Assembly: GCA_004026145.2 (NCBI GenBank)
Contig: CP034976.1
Location: 13,087,887 to 13,151,886 of the forward strand
Origin: Takifugu bimaculatus
Lineage: Eukaryota; Chordata; Actinopteri; Tetraodontiformes; Tetraodontidae
Direction of reading: 5' to 3'
DNA length: 64,000 bases
Under the pieces are notes generated by a model. It ran no database searches. It was not told the origin of the DNA and saw nothing but the letters and a program-made list of their open reading frames with translations. How positions within the stretch are numbered: position 1 is the stretch's first letter; every line of letters starts with the position of its first letter. A program made the position numbers and the translations under genes. This document shows positions 62,501-64,000 of this stretch, one piece after another.

Positions 62501-63257
62501 TTGATGTCAGTCAAGTTGCAAGTTAAAGTGAAGATCTGTGGTGGTGCTTAGTGGGATAACATGGAATGAAGGTTCGGAATGTTCTATGAATCCCAATAGA
62601 CCCCCAGAGCTCTCGGTCACTAGTAATCCCCATGTGCTCTCCTCCGGGTCATCCAGGGGTCACAGGTGACGTGGGATTACTGCACATACTCAACCTGCCA
62701 CCACCTCTGCTCGTCATTCAGGCTTCATAGAACCGTGGTTACGTTTCAACGTTCCATTTTAATGTCAATGACCTGCTCTTATATCTGTGTTTCATAGCGT
62801 GGGCAGAGAAAAGAGGTTTCAAAACGGCAAAAGCAGCTCGCAATGATGTTTACCGAGCGGCCAACAGCCTCCTGCGTCTGGCGGTTGATGGCAGATTGTG
62901 TCTTTGCTTAAGACCGTCTGGCTACAGCTGCCTCAGAGGTAAAACAGGCTCCTCCTCCACGTGTCCTCATAGAAATGAGTGTTTGAACAGTGGAAACAGC
63001 AGCTCAGATGGATCTGGTCTTTTCTGTGGCCTCCAGAACTTTGGGAAAATCATGCAGACCTGCCAGAGATCGTCGCTCTTCAAGGACGGACGCCAGAGGA
63101 CGAAGGAACGGGGGACAGGGGTGACGAGGACGCGGATGACGACGAGGATGAAGAAGAGGAAGACGAGGGCTTTAGCTGTCCAACACGGAGGGATGAGAAG
63201 CCACCGGACTTTATTGTAAACATGTATAACGCCCTGCGGGAAAGTGAGTGTGAGTGA
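56543..63257 (+). CDS. gnl1: Guanine nucleotide-binding protein-like 1 (HSR1); +1 frameshift in exon 8
   Basis: Circularly permuted GTPase of the YlqF/YawG family. Exons: 56543-56609, 57281-57428, 58164-58300, 59514-59665, 59877-59948, 60477-60669, 60739-60837, 60954-61134, 61246-61424, 61518-61698, 62798-62938, 63037-63257. N-terminus MPRKKPFSNKQKKKQLQAKR is basic, as in human. The permuted order is visible: G4 NKVD (60549-60560) precedes G1 GFPNVGKSS (from 61245) and G3 DCPG. The C-terminus is Asp/Glu-rich. Exon 8 is 181 nt where 180 fits: its first part reads DLSSWEQKIQ and its second part VLMEHQSDSSMEM in the next frame, matching human LVEQQTDSAMEP, so one extra base is present, most simply in the A run near 61028-61031. 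Corrected length is about 589 aa (human 607). Intron 3 contains a decayed LINE. Confidence 0.95.
58640..59290 (+). mobile_element. Decayed non-LTR retrotransposon fragment, Rex1/CR1-like, in GNL1 intron 3
   Basis: An interrupted frame reads YLGWLWLNNELNWTTHS with LYKKV after it, then GGSVISMKLDPLE, HSATREAPSGDTLLLL and VPRVSKLFSLL. This order of blocks (YLGV.LD.KLDW, YKK, GSV.GMKLD, PLH, VPRA) is what I know from the C-terminal part of teleost Rex1-type reverse transcriptases. Only the 3' part is present, with stops and shifts. Not functional. Confidence 0.6.
61699..62797. other. GNL1 intron 10, long, unclassified sequence
   Basis: 1.1 kb intron with a GC-richer block at 61940-62500 whose frames show no recognised domain. 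It could be an old repeat, but I cannot name it. Confidence 0.35.
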
Positions 63258-64000
63258 CCACGGAGGGAAGACGGAGCAGGCCGATCGCTCCCTCCTTCGT
63301 GCTTCGGCCCTCATGAACTTTCCTTCTCTTCCTAAATCCACATTCCCTCTGCTCCTCATCTTCATTCAGGTTATTCTGAATAGATCCTCTTTGCTTCTTC
63401 CTACAACGTTGTGCCTCTGATTGCTGAAGCTTATTCTCGGGTGGTGCTTCCTGGATGGGTTTCCTCATTGTTTATTACTTGTTTTACATTTAGAGCCCAG
63501 AACGAACACTCCCTCAGACAGGAATAACCTGGGCCAAAGTTGAGAAGTGCAGAACAAATTAGGACAGTTGACAGTCGAACGGTTGGGTTTGACCTGAAAA
63601 CTGTCTGGTCACGCCGGTGAGCTGCTGCTGCTCTGATTCACGGGTCGACCAAGTTGCTTTTATGAGCGTGAGGAGTTTATACAGTGGAACCACATGCTGC
63701 TGATTCAGGTGCCTCTTATATTTTAACTGTGTGAACCACGTTTCCATAGCAACAGCTATTCTTTCCAACCTGACTTCTTCTTCAGGAAGAAATGTTTTAA
63801 ATATTTATTTTGGAACCTCTTTATTTATTTTTATTTTTTTTCTGGACTTTAACGAAGAACTGTCAGCGAGTAATTTAGGTCGATGGGGCACAACGTTTGC
63901 AATCAGGAAGTGATTTTTCCCGCCTGTTGACATAAAATGTTCTGTGTTTTTACCATCATTGTAATTATGCCTGATGAAACTATTTGCTAGATTTCTTTCT
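63258..64000. other. GNL1 3' UTR / downstream DNA
   Basis: No coding feature seen and no canonical AATAAA noticed before the right edge, so the GNL1 3' end is unresolved. Confidence 0.4.

Noticed and set aside
61929..62504. Frames in GNL1 intron 10
   Set aside because: No known domain, interrupted by stops, inside an intron supported by conserved flanking exons; possibly an old repeat but not identifiable.

Overview
The window is chromosomal DNA of a teleost fish, most like a compact pufferfish-type genome. Genes have many short GT-AG introns, there are abundant (CA)n/(TG)n microsatellites, and the gene set matches human chromosome 12p13 (P3H3, USP5, CD4, COPS7A, PIANP, ZNF384). I see no bacterial, phage or plasmid features, no CRISPR array and no tRNA or rRNA gene. 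Species is not determinable by eye.

Layout, left to right. 1-1430 (-): 5' exons of a prolyl 3-hydroxylase family gene (P3H3-like), cut by the left edge. 1431-2093: divergent promoter interval. 2094-8381 (+): USP5, 20 coding exons, reading frame followed through every junction. 9834-11645 (+): two-Ig-domain CD4-2 (CD4-related). 11646-20111: 8.5 kb of repeats and noncoding DNA. 20112-22625 (+): four-Ig-domain CD4-1. 28830-34966 (+): COPS7A, with a 1.7 kb minisatellite in one intron. 40564-41356 (-): two recognisable exons of PIANP. 42838-46298 (-): an intact WD40-repeat gene that I cannot name. 50814-54880 (+): ZNF384, eight C2H2 fingers. 56543-63257 (+): GNL1, a circularly permuted GTPase.

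The genes do not form one pathway; the block is a syntenic neighbourhood. USP5 (recycling of free ubiquitin chains) and COPS7A (COP9 signalosome, cullin deneddylation) both serve ubiquitin signalling. The two CD4 genes are the T-cell co-receptor module, and both keep the cytoplasmic Cys-Gln-Cys motif that in mammals clasps the kinase Lck.

Most notable observations: both CD4 paralogs with Lck-clasp motifs, but CD4-1 domain 1 lacking its first canonical cysteine; an AG-free minisatellite of about 1.73 kb running directly into a COPS7A splice acceptor; single-base +1 frameshifts in A-runs of ZNF384 and GNL1 (and perhaps a similar event at the USP5 C-terminus), which look more like sequence errors than pseudogenes; three introns best explained by GC-AG splicing; a conserved alternative donor in USP5; an 18-bp-arm hairpin between the CD4 genes; and CTCF-like motifs in convergent orientation around the CD4 cluster. 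I did not find a convincing wholly new biological system. Exon limits were deduced by eye from splice sites, phase and remembered vertebrate homologs.
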